Positions 36,027 through 44,484 of a DNA stretch of 64,000 nucleotides are shown one piece after another. The position numbers were made by a program, and so were the translations under genes. Location: NCBI GenBank assembly GCA_965268275.1, contig OZ254168.1, positions 1,240,001-1,304,000 of the forward strand. The letters are read 5' to 3'. Origin of the DNA: AAA044-D11 sp965268275. GTDB lineage: Bacteria; Actinomycetota; Actinomycetes; Nanopelagicales; Nanopelagicaceae. Under the pieces are notes generated by a model. The model worked only from the letters and a program-made list of their open reading frames with translations. It was not told the origin of the DNA and ran no database searches. Numbering within the stretch: position 1 is the first letter of the stretch; every line of letters begins with the position of its first letter.

Positions 36027-36515
36027 ATGCGTAAGAAAAACCTGAAATCAGCCATATCCGCCTTCTTTGGGGCCCTTTTGATTGTTGCTTTGACAGGATG
36101 TGCCGCTGGCCCAGATGCCATGACTCGCACTTTGAGACAAGTGACTGACGGGGTTGAAGGAACTTCAGGTTCAATAAAAGCACTCAATGTTCTGCTTGTA
36201 ACTCAAGAAGATGGATCAGCTGTTTTAGTTGGAACCTTCGTAAATTCTGGAGAAGAACGCGATGCAATAACTGCAATAACTGCAAATGGAATCCTTGGTG
36301 AAATTTCTGTTTCAACTTTAGATGAATACTCTGGCCCAGCTATTTTTGAAGGCGATTCAAAAAATTCATCAGCAAGCTTCCCTGGTTTAAATGCAAGAGC
36401 TAGTGATCATGTGGACTTAGTAGTTTCTTTTGCTAACTCAGGACCATTGAAACTTAGCCCGCTAGTTCGCGCAAAGGCTGCCGAATACGCAAATGTTGGA
36501 AACGCTACAAATTAG
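36027..36515 (+). CDS. Lipoprotein of unknown function
   Basis: 162 residues. Signal peptide with lipobox LTGC (Cys at ~25), so lipid-anchored to the outer face of the membrane. The rest is a small beta-rich domain with no cysteine (VLLVTQEDGSAVLVGTFVNSG ... DHVDLVVSF), weakly like the copper-chaperone/PCuAC-type or DUF461 beta-sandwich proteins, but metal ligands are not visible. It is divergent from carD and its stop overlaps regX3's by four bases. TACCAT (36015-36020) ends six bases before the ATG, so it is likely leaderless. Confidence 0.78.
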   Translation: MRKKNLKSAISAFFGALLIVALTGCAAGPDAMTRTLRQVTDGVEGTSGSIKALNVLLVTQEDGSAVLVGTFVNSGEERDAITAITANGILGEISVSTLDEYSGPAIFEGDSKNSSASFPGLNARASDHVDLVVSFANSGPLKLSPLVRAKAAEYANVGNATN

Positions 36516-37192
36516 TTTTCGAACTTATATCCAAGTCCACGCACCGTCTGAATAAATACCGGATTTGCCGGATCTACTTCAATTTTCGCGCGCAACCGTT
36601 TGATATGAACATCTAAAGTCTTGGTGTCTCCAAAATAATCGCTTCCCCAAACTCGATCGATTAATTGCGAACGTGTGAGCACGCGACCAGAATTTCGCAC
36701 AAGGAATTCGAGTAGTTCAAATTCTTTAAGTGGAAATGCAACATCGTTGCCACTGATACTTACTTTATGTCGTTCAACATCCATACGAACTGGGCCAGCT
36801 TCAAGAATTCCATCTACTACTGAATCTTCATCACCTTGACGGCGAAGCACAGCGCGAACCCGAGCAATTAATTCACGAGATGAATATGGCTTAGTTACAT
36901 AATCATCGGCGCCTAATTCAAGCCCGACAACTTTATCTACTTCGCCATCCTTGGCGGTCAACATGATGATTGGAACATTAGAGCGAGTACGAAGTTGGCG
37001 ACAAACTTCAGTTCCGGATAATCCTGGAAGCATTAAATCTAAAAGCACTAAATCCGCGCCGTGACGATCAAATTGTTCAATTGCGCCTGGCCCAGTATCA
37101 GCGACAATGACTTCGAAGCCCTCTTTGCCCAACAAATATGCCAGGGCATCAGAGAAGGAAGCTTCATCTTCAACTACAAGGATCTTCGTCAT
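36512..37192 (-). CDS. regX3: OmpR-type response regulator RegX3
   Basis: 226 residues. The receiver domain (1-115) has the acidic pocket, the phospho-Asp in LVLLDLMLPG (~52), and the Lys in DDYVTKPYSSREL; the winged-helix domain has the recognition segment LTRSQLIDRVWGSDYFGDTKTLDVHIKRLRAKIE. It is paired with senX3 by an ATGA overlap. In mycobacteria SenX3-RegX3 senses phosphate limitation and controls pst/phoU-type genes, and a PHO-box-like repeat lies before phoU here. Confidence 0.92.
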   Translation of the reverse strand: MTKILVVEDEASFSDALAYLLGKEGFEVIVADTGPGAIEQFDRHGADLVLLDLMLPGLSGTEVCRQLRTRSNVPIIMLTAKDGEVDKVVGLELGADDYVTKPYSSRELIARVRAVLRRQGDEDSVVDGILEAGPVRMDVERHKVSISGNDVAFPLKEFELLEFLVRNSGRVLTRSQLIDRVWGSDYFGDTKTLDVHIKRLRAKIEVDPANPVFIQTVRGLGYKFEN

Positions 37193-38310
37193 TTAGTTGC
37201 CTCCGCGGCATTGTTTGAGAGATTGATAGTGTCATTTACAAGCGGTAATCGAATCGTAAAAGTGCTTCCGGCACCTTCGACGCTCCAAACAGAAATATCG
37301 CCACCGTGATTGGTGACAACATGTTTAACTATTGAAAGACCTAAACCAGTTCCACCGGTTATACGAGAACGTGCTGCGTCGACGCGATAGAAACGTTCAA
37401 ATATTCGCTCTAGGTCTTTTTCGGGAATTCCGATTCCTTGATCTGAAACTGATATTTCACAAATTCCATCCGCTTCATTTACACCAATCGCAACTCTGGT
37501 CGCATCCGGACTGTAATTAATCGCATTCTCAACAAGATTATGTATCGCCATTGTTATTTGGTCACGGTCGCCATTCACAATCGCAGAATCATCATTGTTG
37601 TAAACAATCTCAACTTTTCGGGCTTCAGCATTCAATCTTGATTGATCGATTGCCTCTTTGATTGCTTCACTTATCGAAATTGGTTGTGCCCGCTTAAGTG
37701 GATCGTCATCTTGAAGCCGCGACAAGTTAATAATCTCTTGCACTAATTCTGAGAGTCTCGATGCTTCGGTCTGCATTCGGGTTGCGAATCTGGTGATTGC
37801 TTCGGGATCATCACTGGCCCCGAGAACTGCTTCACTCAAAATCGAAAGCGCTCCGATTGGAGTCTTTAGCTCGTGCGAAATGTTTGCTACGAAATCTCGA
37901 CGAATTGCATCTAATCTACGCATTTCGCTGTCATCAAAAATCAAAATTACAATTAGTCCATCTTCGCCAAGTAGTGAAACTCGAACAAGTAGATCATGGG
38001 TTCCGGCACCAATTGGGCCGCGTGGCAACTCCATTGTTACTTCCTGAGACTTTCCTGATCTACGAGTCGCACGAACTAACCGGAGTAAGAATTCATTATT
38101 TAAATATTGCTCTCGGATAATGTTTAGCGTTGTGATACCAGCTGAATGTTCAAGAACAACATCGCCATTTCCTAAAACGATATTTTCGGCATCAAATAAT
38201 TTAAGTAAATCCCTCACTGATTGCGGCAATAGACCAGAGCTATTTGCTTGTTCGCCACCATAATTTCGCTTGGCATTCTCTTTATTGTTACTGCCAAAGA
38301 TCCAGGACAT
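37189..38310 (-). CDS. senX3: Sensor histidine kinase SenX3-like, lacking transmembrane segments
   Basis: 373 residues. It begins with ~30 hydrophilic residues, then a PAS-like domain (~35-140). HisKA follows, with phospho-His in FVANISHELKTPIGALS, and the HATPase has N box HNLVENAINYSPDA, DQGIGIPEKDLERIFERFYRVD and TGGTGLGLSIVKHVV. Mycobacterial SenX3 has two N-terminal TM helices; none is visible here, so it should be cytosolic. A TACGAT box (38317-38322) ends six bases before the ATG. It is divergent from phoU. Likely phosphate-responsive kinase for RegX3. Confidence 0.9.
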   Translation of the reverse strand: MSWIFGSNNKENAKRNYGGEQANSSGLLPQSVRDLLKLFDAENIVLGNGDVVLEHSAGITTLNIIREQYLNNEFLLRLVRATRRSGKSQEVTMELPRGPIGAGTHDLLVRVSLLGEDGLIVILIFDDSEMRRLDAIRRDFVANISHELKTPIGALSILSEAVLGASDDPEAITRFATRMQTEASRLSELVQEIINLSRLQDDDPLKRAQPISISEAIKEAIDQSRLNAEARKVEIVYNNDDSAIVNGDRDQITMAIHNLVENAINYSPDATRVAIGVNEADGICEISVSDQGIGIPEKDLERIFERFYRVDAARSRITGGTGLGLSIVKHVVTNHGGDISVWSVEGAGSTFTIRLPLVNDTINLSNNAAEATK

Positions 38311-38391
38311 GTTCTTATCGTAGAAGAGTTGGCCAAATCACCCATACCAAACCCCCAATAAAGGGCTGGATATCCCAATTCTTAACCTTTA

Positions 38392-38408
38392 GTTCAAGGC
38401 GCGTTCAT
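38392..38408 (+). promoter_or_regulatory. PHO-box-like direct repeat before phoU
   Basis: GTTCAA at 38392 and GTTCAT at 38403 form a direct repeat with an 11-base period, the spacing bound by PhoP/RegX3-type regulators. It lies ~45-60 bases upstream of the phoU start, between senX3 and phoU. A weaker palindrome GTGCGGGTAACCCCAC (38418-38433) follows nearer the -35. Confidence 0.5.
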
Positions 38409-38451
38409 ATCCCTGAGGTGCGGGTAACCCCACCCCCACTATTCTTAGCCA

Positions 38452-39099
38452 ATGCGCAACGCCTTTCATGATGAACTAGATGGAATCGGAACCACCCTGC
38501 TGCAAATGGCTGGGCTAGTAAAGGTGGCCATGAACGATGCGACATCTGCCTTGTTAACAGTCGATTTAAATAATGCGGAAAAAGTTATTGCAGCTGATGA
38601 TGTTATCGATGAGATTCAACACGAACTCGATGCCCGCACAATAAATTTGATGGCTCGTCAACAGCCAGTTGCTTCTGACTTAAGAACTTTAGTTACATCA
38701 CTTCGCATGAGCGCAGACCTCGAGCGCATGGGCGATCTTGCGCATCACGTTGCTAAGCAAGCACGTATGCGTTACCCAAATAGTGCGGTACCGGCAGAGC
38801 TTGTGCCAACCATAACTGCAATGGGATTGGTCGCAGATAAAATCATTGACAAACTTTCTTCAGTTATGGAACACCGCGACACAGTTCGCGCACTTGAAAT
38901 TGAAACTGATGATGACGAGATGGATAAATTACATCGTGACTTAATCGGAATTCTCTTGGCTGACAATTGGCCTCACGGAATTGAAACAGCAATTGATATG
39001 ACACTGCTAGGTCGCTATTACGAGCGCTTCGCTGATCACGCAGTATCAATCTCGCGTCGTGTTTATTTCTTAGTTACAGGCGAATACTCAAGTAACTAA
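38452..39099 (+). CDS. phoU: Phosphate transport system regulator PhoU
   Basis: 215 residues made of two PhoU repeats: the first carries DDVIDEIQHELDARTINLMARQQPVASDLR (~35-70, with the E/DxxD metal-binding pattern) and the second DDDEMDKLHRDLIGILL and LGRYYERFADHAVSISRRV. It links phosphate transport to the SenX3/RegX3 type kinase, which lies next door in the opposite direction. TATTCT (38440-38445) ends six bases before the ATG, so it is likely leaderless. No pst genes are in the window. Confidence 0.93.
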   Translation: MRNAFHDELDGIGTTLLQMAGLVKVAMNDATSALLTVDLNNAEKVIAADDVIDEIQHELDARTINLMARQQPVASDLRTLVTSLRMSADLERMGDLAHHVAKQARMRYPNSAVPAELVPTITAMGLVADKIIDKLSSVMEHRDTVRALEIETDDDEMDKLHRDLIGILLADNWPHGIETAIDMTLLGRYYERFADHAVSISRRVYFLVTGEYSSN

Positions 39100-39102
39100 G
39101 TT

Positions 39103-39849
39103 TTACTTCTTACCCTGATTCGCAACTGCCTCGATTGCTGCCTTCGCTGCATCTGGATCTAGATACTCGCCACCTTTTTTAATTGGCTCGAACTGATCAT
39201 CGAATTCGTAAAGAAGTGGGATACCCGTTGGGATATTCACACCAGCGATATCAGTATCCGAAATGCAATCAATATGTTTAACCATCGCACGAATTGAATT
39301 GCCATGTGCTGTTACCAGAACGGTTTTTCCTGCGTTTAAATCGGCAGCAAGTTCGCCATCTAAATAAGGAGCCATGCGATTTACTACATCTTTCAAGCAT
39401 TCGGTCTTTGGCAAGTTCGAACCCAAGTCGGCATAACGAGCATCACCGAATTGCGAATACTTATCGTTATCTTCGATCGGTGGCGGCGGAACATCGAAAG
39501 AGCGACGCCATAATTGAAATTGTTCTTCGCCGTATTGCGCCAAAGTTTCTTTCTTATCCTTGCCCTGAAGTGCGCCGTAATGTCGCTCATTTAAACGCCA
39601 GCTGCGATTTACCGGAATCCAATGGCGATCAGCTTCATCTAACGCAAGTTGCGAAGTATGAATCGCGCGACGCAGCAAAGAGGTATGAACAACATCGGGC
39701 AACAAGCCACGTTCTTTCAGCAATTGACCACCGCGCTTGGCTTCACCGATTCCTTTTTCAGAGAGTCGAACATCAACCCAACCGGTAAATAAATTAAGAG
39801 CATTCCATTCGCTCTCGCCATGTCGCAGCAAAATCAATTTCTTTGTCAT
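39103..39849 (-). CDS. gpmA: 2,3-bisphosphoglycerate-dependent phosphoglycerate mutase
   Basis: 248 residues. Catalytic motif LILLRHGESEWNALNLFTGWVDVRLSEKG, NERHYGALQGKDKKE, and second His in TVLVTAHGNSIRAMVKH match dPGM. It interconverts 3- and 2-phosphoglycerate in glycolysis. It is the last gene of mshA-ybjN-gpmA, an order also found in mycobacteria beside senX3/regX3. Its own TAGGAT box (39856-39861) ends six bases before the ATG in the 19-base gap after ybjN. Confidence 0.95.
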   Translation of the reverse strand: MTKKLILLRHGESEWNALNLFTGWVDVRLSEKGIGEAKRGGQLLKERGLLPDVVHTSLLRRAIHTSQLALDEADRHWIPVNRSWRLNERHYGALQGKDKKETLAQYGEEQFQLWRRSFDVPPPPIEDNDKYSQFGDARYADLGSNLPKTECLKDVVNRMAPYLDGELAADLNAGKTVLVTAHGNSIRAMVKHIDCISDTDIAGVNIPTGIPLLYEFDDQFEPIKKGGEYLDPDAAKAAIEAVANQGKK

Positions 39850-39868
39850 GGCTTAATCCTATTTCGCC

Positions 39869-40345
39869 TTAGATTAAATGTTCAAATGCTTTTAGATTTG
39901 AAAGCGATTCACCGCGTGAAACTCGCCAGGCCCATTCGCGACGGATAGATGAAGCAAATCCAAGTTCTAACAATGGATTAAATGAGGAATCTGAATACTG
40001 CAGGACAGCGCCAAGAATGCGATCGATTTCAACATCAGTGACAGCTGGCAAAGGCAGGCGACCAACTAAGAAAATATCGCCAAGTTCGTTTATCGCATAA
40101 GTAACGGCATACATCGATGCATTCTTTGTCAAAAGCCATTCGTGCACCTTGTCAGCATTTTCATCTGGCTTGCGAATTACGAAAGCGTTGATGCTTAAGG
40201 AATTATCTCCGACGATCAATGCGCAGTGGGTCTGTAGTTTTTTCTCGCCGGGCAGCGTTACCAGGAAAGTATTTGATCCGCTCTTTTCATAATCCAAATC
40301 ATGCGAATCTAGGAAGTCCTCAATTATTACGCGTGGGTCGATCAT
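39869..40345 (-). CDS. YbjN-domain protein
   Basis: 158 residues from the ATG at 40345, two bases after the mshA stop. The frame is open six codons further into mshA, which is not used. It matches the YbjN / type III chaperone-like fold (FLDSHDLDYEKSGSNTFLVTLPGEKKLQTHCALIVG ... NAFVIRKPDENADKVHEWLLTKN), the protein found between mshA and gpm in mycobacteria (Rv0487-like). It probably acts as a small cytosolic binding protein. Function not known. Confidence 0.85.
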   Translation of the reverse strand: MIDPRVIIEDFLDSHDLDYEKSGSNTFLVTLPGEKKLQTHCALIVGDNSLSINAFVIRKPDENADKVHEWLLTKNASMYAVTYAINELGDIFLVGRLPLPAVTDVEIDRILGAVLQYSDSSFNPLLELGFASSIRREWAWRVSRGESLSNLKAFEHLI

Positions 40346-40347
40346 TA

Positions 40348-41616
40348 TTACTGGGCTACCCATAATGGATTTGATTTTGGTTTTGAAAGCACCCAGTCAT
40401 AAACATCTAAAGTTTGGCGAGCAGTATTTTCCCAACCAAATTTCTTTGCATGTTCTAGCGCACCCATAGATAAGAGAACTCGACGTTGTGGTTCGGCAAT
40501 CAAGCGCGAGACAACTGAAGCCCAAGCTTTTGGATCGTGGCCATCAACCAAAATTCCAGAAATTCCATCTGATACTGCGGTGCGAAGTCCACCAACTGCA
40601 CTTGCGATAACTGGTGTTCCACAGGCTTGGGCTTCAAGTGCTACAAGTCCAAAACTTTCAGAATATGAAGGAACACAAACTAAATCTGATGCGCGATACC
40701 AATCAGCAAGTTCACTTCTAGATACTGGCTCTTTAAAATGAATTAATTCTGCAACCCCCAAGAAGGTCGCAAGCTTTGCTAAGCGATCTGGTTCGTTGAT
40801 GCCGGTTCCGGATGCACCGCCCATAATCACGAGAGCAAGTTTCGAACGTAAATGTGGAGCATGTGCCACTAATTCTGCGACTGCACGCACCAAAACTTCT
40901 GGCCCTTTGTGTGGCTGAATTCGGCCAACAAACATCAACATGATTGCATCAGGTGCGATGTCCAAAATATTTCGGGCGCTAGCTTTTCCGTGTCCGGGTG
41001 TGAAGCGTTGCAAATCAACGCCAGGTGTAACAACTTTTACTCGATCGGTATCTGCGCCATACAGTGAGACCAGGCTTGCAGCTTCAGCATCGGTGTTTGC
41101 AATTAAAGCTTTTGCATTCTGCACTATTTGCTCTTCACCAAGTGCGCGAATCAATGGTTCTGGAATATCACCTTCAGCAAGTGCCTGATTCTTTACCTTC
41201 GCCATCGTGTGCATTGTGTGAATAAGAGGCACACCAGTGCGCTCTGAAATCATCCAACCAAGTTGGCCACTGATCCAATAATGCGAATGAATGATGTCGT
41301 AATAATCATTTGGTTTTGCACTTTGATGTTCCATAAATGCATGTGTCAAAGCGCTTATCTGTGTTGGCAGTTCCTCTTTAGTTAATGCACCAATCGGGCC
41401 AGCTTCTAAATGATGAACTGTCACACCGTTTGCAATTTGAACCGCATCAGCTAATCCACTTTTATCAGCGCGAGTAAAGATATCTACTTCGACGCCAGCA
41501 TTCGCCATCTTGATTGAATTTTCGATTACATAAACATTCATCCCACCGGCATCGCCCATACCTGCTTGTTCCAGCGGGGAGGTATGAACCATCAGGGTTG
41601 CAATACGGCTTTTCAT
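40348..41616 (-). CDS. mshA: D-inositol-3-phosphate glycosyltransferase MshA
   Basis: 422 residues, GT4 fold. MshA-type N-terminus LMVHTSPLEQAGMGDAGGMNVYV, the inositol-phosphate site region (HSHYWISGQLGW), FVGRIQPHKGPEVLVRA and the EX7E motif in SESFGLVALEAQACGTPVIAS. It makes GlcNAc-inositol-phosphate, the first step of mycothiol. Together with a mshD gene at 46.7 kb it shows that this organism makes mycothiol. It follows the asparaginase gene with no gap. Confidence 0.93.
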   Translation of the reverse strand: MKSRIATLMVHTSPLEQAGMGDAGGMNVYVIENSIKMANAGVEVDIFTRADKSGLADAVQIANGVTVHHLEAGPIGALTKEELPTQISALTHAFMEHQSAKPNDYYDIIHSHYWISGQLGWMISERTGVPLIHTMHTMAKVKNQALAEGDIPEPLIRALGEEQIVQNAKALIANTDAEAASLVSLYGADTDRVKVVTPGVDLQRFTPGHGKASARNILDIAPDAIMLMFVGRIQPHKGPEVLVRAVAELVAHAPHLRSKLALVIMGGASGTGINEPDRLAKLATFLGVAELIHFKEPVSRSELADWYRASDLVCVPSYSESFGLVALEAQACGTPVIASAVGGLRTAVSDGISGILVDGHDPKAWASVVSRLIAEPQRRVLLSMGALEHAKKFGWENTARQTLDVYDWVLSKPKSNPLWVAQ

Positions 41617-42549
41617 TTACAGCACCGCCCGCATTCCGCCAACAATATTTGCGCCACCATAAACATTTAACGCTTCTTCGGTTGTAGTAATTCCCCACTC
41701 CAAAAGCGCGGCATGCATAATCGCACCAAATGCTCGCCAAGATCCATCACTAATTTTGAAAACTAATGTGCGGCCATCGTTCATTGAAGCAACTTCTACC
41801 GCTTCGGCGCCTTCCTTCATAAATAAACCAGGAACAGATTGCATCGTCCGGGTTGTTAAACGACCATCGCCGGCAACCATTTCAGGAAATGCCCGAGCCG
41901 CGCTCATAACTTCAACATGAACCGGATCTTTCGAAATTGTTATGTTACGAATCGCATTCGCTAATTCCCGAGTAGTCAAAGCAAACAACGGTGCCCCGCA
42001 GCCATCAAATGTTTTATTTGCAACTTTCGCACCAGCCAAGCTTTCAATCTCGGCTAAAACCGCTACTTGCAGCGGATGGTCAGCGTTCAAATAAGTTTTG
42101 GTATCCCAACCATTCACAACACAGGTTGCAAGCATTCCAGCATGTTTTCCAGAACAGTTCATTGCAAGTCTGGTTGCTGGTTTTTCGCCCCACGCAATTC
42201 GCTCGGCATCACCAAGTGGTTTATCTAGCGAACATTGCAGATCACTTTCATTCAGCCCTGCACCTTTCAAAATTTCTAGCACTGCCTCTTGATGCATTGC
42301 TGCGCCAGAATGACTTGCTTCTACTAACGCCAACAACCTTGGTTCAAGTTTTAAACCATTTCGCACCATCGCACTTGCCTGCATGCACTTAACTGATGAT
42401 CTTGGAAATATTGGCAGGTCGACGTTTCCTTTTATTTTATGAACCGAACCATCGGCGTTCAACATAATTAAATGTCCGCCATGAACAGATTCCACCAAAC
42501 CGTTGCGAGTAAGTTCGGCTAAAACTTCACCTTGAAATTCAGTGCTCAC
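41617..42549 (-). CDS. Asparaginase family II (thermolabile/AnsII-like)
   Basis: 310 residues. It matches the COG4448 asparaginase type, distinct from the classical type I/II enzymes: MSTEFQGEVLAELTRNGLVESVHGGHLIML, FPRSSVKCMQASAMV (catalytic Ser/Lys area), EASHSGAAMHQEAVLEIL, MNCSGKHAGML and TFDGCGAPLFALTTRELA. It hydrolyses asparagine to aspartate and ammonia. It is joined to nitrobindin (2-base gap) and mshA (0 gap) in one run of genes. Confidence 0.88.
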   Translation of the reverse strand: MSTEFQGEVLAELTRNGLVESVHGGHLIMLNADGSVHKIKGNVDLPIFPRSSVKCMQASAMVRNGLKLEPRLLALVEASHSGAAMHQEAVLEILKGAGLNESDLQCSLDKPLGDAERIAWGEKPATRLAMNCSGKHAGMLATCVVNGWDTKTYLNADHPLQVAVLAEIESLAGAKVANKTFDGCGAPLFALTTRELANAIRNITISKDPVHVEVMSAARAFPEMVAGDGRLTTRTMQSVPGLFMKEGAEAVEVASMNDGRTLVFKISDGSWRAFGAIMHAALLEWGITTTEEALNVYGGANIVGGMRAVL

Positions 42550-42551
42550 TC

Positions 42552-43055
42552 TTATTCGCCAACTTGTCTTTCTAAGCTAGACCAAATATGTGCCTGCAAA
42601 GTTTGACCTTCGGCAGCCATGTCATAAGCAAAAAATAATTGTCCTTCAACTAATCCATAAAGACGTTGTCCTGCTGTAACAATCTTTGCTGATGGCGCTG
42701 AATAACCTTGATCCATCGCTAACTGAATTTTCGGTCCATCATGAACTCCGACCCAACCTTCAGAAATTCCGGTGCTGTGGGACAACACAACTTCTAAAGT
42801 TTTATTCTCCTTCGGGCGCCAGAATCCAACTTCGGATCCGCCAGGGCGCAAGATTTCATTTTTGTCATTGATGATCCAAGAGCGTGAAAAATAATTTAAG
42901 AAAGGGCGACCGTCGTGATTAAAAGTTACTTCTTGTGCGAATTGGAAAGGTTCAATTCCGGGATATTCACCAGCACCTTTTCCACGCCAAGTTCCGATAA
43001 GCCAGGCCAGGGGATAACAATCCGGATGCACGCCTTCAGGTATTTCAAATGCCAT
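42552..43055 (-). CDS. Nitrobindin-like heme-binding beta-barrel protein
   Basis: 167 residues. It has the DUF1794/nitrobindin signature GTWRGKGAGEYPGIEP (GxWxGxG) near residue 20, a ten-strand barrel pattern, and the C-terminal heme-ligand His in TLQAHIWSSLERQ. Nitrobindins bind ferric heme and may detoxify peroxynitrite. The start overlaps the last bases of the 40-residue membrane protein gene upstream, and asparaginase follows two bases after the stop. Confidence 0.88.
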   Translation of the reverse strand: MAFEIPEGVHPDCYPLAWLIGTWRGKGAGEYPGIEPFQFAQEVTFNHDGRPFLNYFSRSWIINDKNEILRPGGSEVGFWRPKENKTLEVVLSHSTGISEGWVGVHDGPKIQLAMDQGYSAPSAKIVTAGQRLYGLVEGQLFFAYDMAAEGQTLQAHIWSSLERQVGE

Positions 43056-43167
43056 CTGTCGATTCGCCTTTCCAAGACTTAACAGCGCCGCGGATTCCCT
43101 TTAAGAATAAAAACAATCCCACAAGCATCGTGCCCGCAATTAATAAAATGGTGGTCACGGTTTCCAT
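43045..43167 (-). CDS. Small single-TM protein, 40 residues
   Basis: ATG at 43167 to TGA at 43045; the end overlaps the nitrobindin start by 11 bases. The sequence METVTTILLIAGTMLVG... gives one TM helix (~5-24) with a basic C-terminal tail (KGIRGAVKSWKGESTDGI). A TACCCT box (43174-43179) ends six bases before the ATG, so the transcript is likely leaderless and this is the first gene of the nitrobindin-asparaginase-mshA run. Function unknown. Confidence 0.65.
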   Translation of the reverse strand: METVTTILLIAGTMLVGLFLFLKGIRGAVKSWKGESTDGI

Positions 43168-43206
43168 TGTCTAAGGGTAATGCCCGCGGCGAGTAGAGTC
43201 TCGCCC

Positions 43207-43572
43207 ATGAAATCTACGAAATTAGTCGTGAAAGTTATGGTCGGGGCAAATGATCCCGAGCGTTGCGCACAAGCATTTACCGTTGCATCAACCGCACTTG
43301 CTAGTGGCGCCGAAGTTTCACTCTGGCTTACCGGTGATGCCGCATGGTTTGCGGTTCCCGGAAAGTGCGAAGAATTTGAATTACCGCACTCTGCAAAATT
43401 AGCTGATCTTCGTGATGCAATTCTGGCCGCTGGCAAAATAACTCTTTGCACGCAATGCGCAGTGCGACGTGGAATAAATGAAGGCGATCAAATCCCAGGA
43501 ATTGTTATTGCTGGTGCTGCAAGTTTTGTTGAAGAAATTATGCAACCTGGCGTGCAGGCGCTGGTTTACTAA
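43207..43572 (+). CDS. DsrE/DsrF-like sulfur-relay family protein
   Basis: 121 residues from the ATG at 43207 (MKSTKLVVKVMVGANDPERCAQ). It is a small alpha/beta fold of the DsrE/F type with the Cys region LCTQCAVRRGI (~80-95), where the conserved Cys of sulfur-relay members lies. A role in sulfur transfer or small-molecule binding is inferred. TAGAGT (43194-43199) ends seven bases before the ATG; the 39-base gap to the divergent 40-residue gene holds both leaderless promoters. Its stop overlaps ygfZ by four bases. Confidence 0.78.
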   Translation: MKSTKLVVKVMVGANDPERCAQAFTVASTALASGAEVSLWLTGDAAWFAVPGKCEEFELPHSAKLADLRDAILAAGKITLCTQCAVRRGINEGDQIPGIVIAGAASFVEEIMQPGVQALVY

Positions 43573-44471
43573 TTTTTAATTAACTCTTGTGTTGCCGGCA
43601 CTCCGGCAGAAATCAAAGTTGCATCCAACGGAACATTCCGTTTTAAAACCGCAAGTGCAATCGGCCCAAGTTCATAATGTCTTGCAACGGTTCCGATAAA
43701 ACCAATCTCTTTGCCATCAAATTCAACTTTGGCACCGTTCTCGGGCATTGCAACCATCGAACCGTCTAAGTGCAGCAAAGTTAAGCGCCGTGGTGGTTGG
43801 CCCAAATTAAAAACCTTAGCAACCGTTTCTTGTCCTGGATAGCAACCTTTTTTCATGTGCACTGCATTATTCAAAAAACCTAATTCATTAGGAATTGATT
43901 TGTGATCTGTTTCAAAGAGGATTCGTGCCCGCCCAGCCGCAACTCGTTCGGCATCAAGTGCCCAAGTTCCAACTTGCAGATAATTCTGATTAAAAGCCGA
44001 TTTCATATCATCGAGTTCATCATAAGTAACAAGTGCATATGGCCCACCAATTGCATCTGCGGTGCCAGGTGCCCGAAGCACTGCATAATCATTTGATCGA
44101 TCTGCGATTTCAACTCGCAACATAAATTTCATTTTTTCGAAGTAGGCAACCAGTTCTGCAGTTTTCTCTTTTTCAGTATGTATCCATGTCGTTGTTCCAT
44201 CATCAACTAAGTAAAAGTGATGTGTGATGCGACCATTTGCATCAAGGATTAATGAACTCACCCAAATTCCAGGTAACAACTTCTCAACATCTTGGGTTGT
44301 TATTGAATGCAACCAACTTAAGCGATCTGGTCCGCTTACTGAAACAACTCCGCGATGCGAAAGATCTGCCCAGGCAGTTCCGGCAGCAAGTGCACGTTGT
44401 TCTTGATTTGGTTCACCGAAATGCCAAATTGCCCCAGCATCTGGGCCAGCTTCAACGATTACGGCAGTCAT
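43569..44471 (-). CDS. ygfZ: YgfZ/GcvT-like folate-binding protein
   Basis: 300 residues from the ATG at 44471 (MTAVIVEAGPDAGAIWHFG). An upstream in-frame start at 44597 would lie inside the Fur gene and is rejected. The GcvT-like fold carries the YgfZ signature MKKGCYPGQETVAKVFNLG (KGCYxGQE) near residue 220. It binds folate and helps maintain iron-sulfur enzymes. A TAAACT box starting at the Fur stop codon lies ten bases before the ATG. Confidence 0.9.
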   Translation of the reverse strand: MTAVIVEAGPDAGAIWHFGEPNQEQRALAAGTAWADLSHRGVVSVSGPDRLSWLHSITTQDVEKLLPGIWVSSLILDANGRITHHFYLVDDGTTTWIHTEKEKTAELVAYFEKMKFMLRVEIADRSNDYAVLRAPGTADAIGGPYALVTYDELDDMKSAFNQNYLQVGTWALDAERVAAGRARILFETDHKSIPNELGFLNNAVHMKKGCYPGQETVAKVFNLGQPPRRLTLLHLDGSMVAMPENGAKVEFDGKEIGFIGTVARHYELGPIALAVLKRNVPLDATLISAGVPATQELIKN

Positions 44472-44484
44472 GGTGACTACGAGT

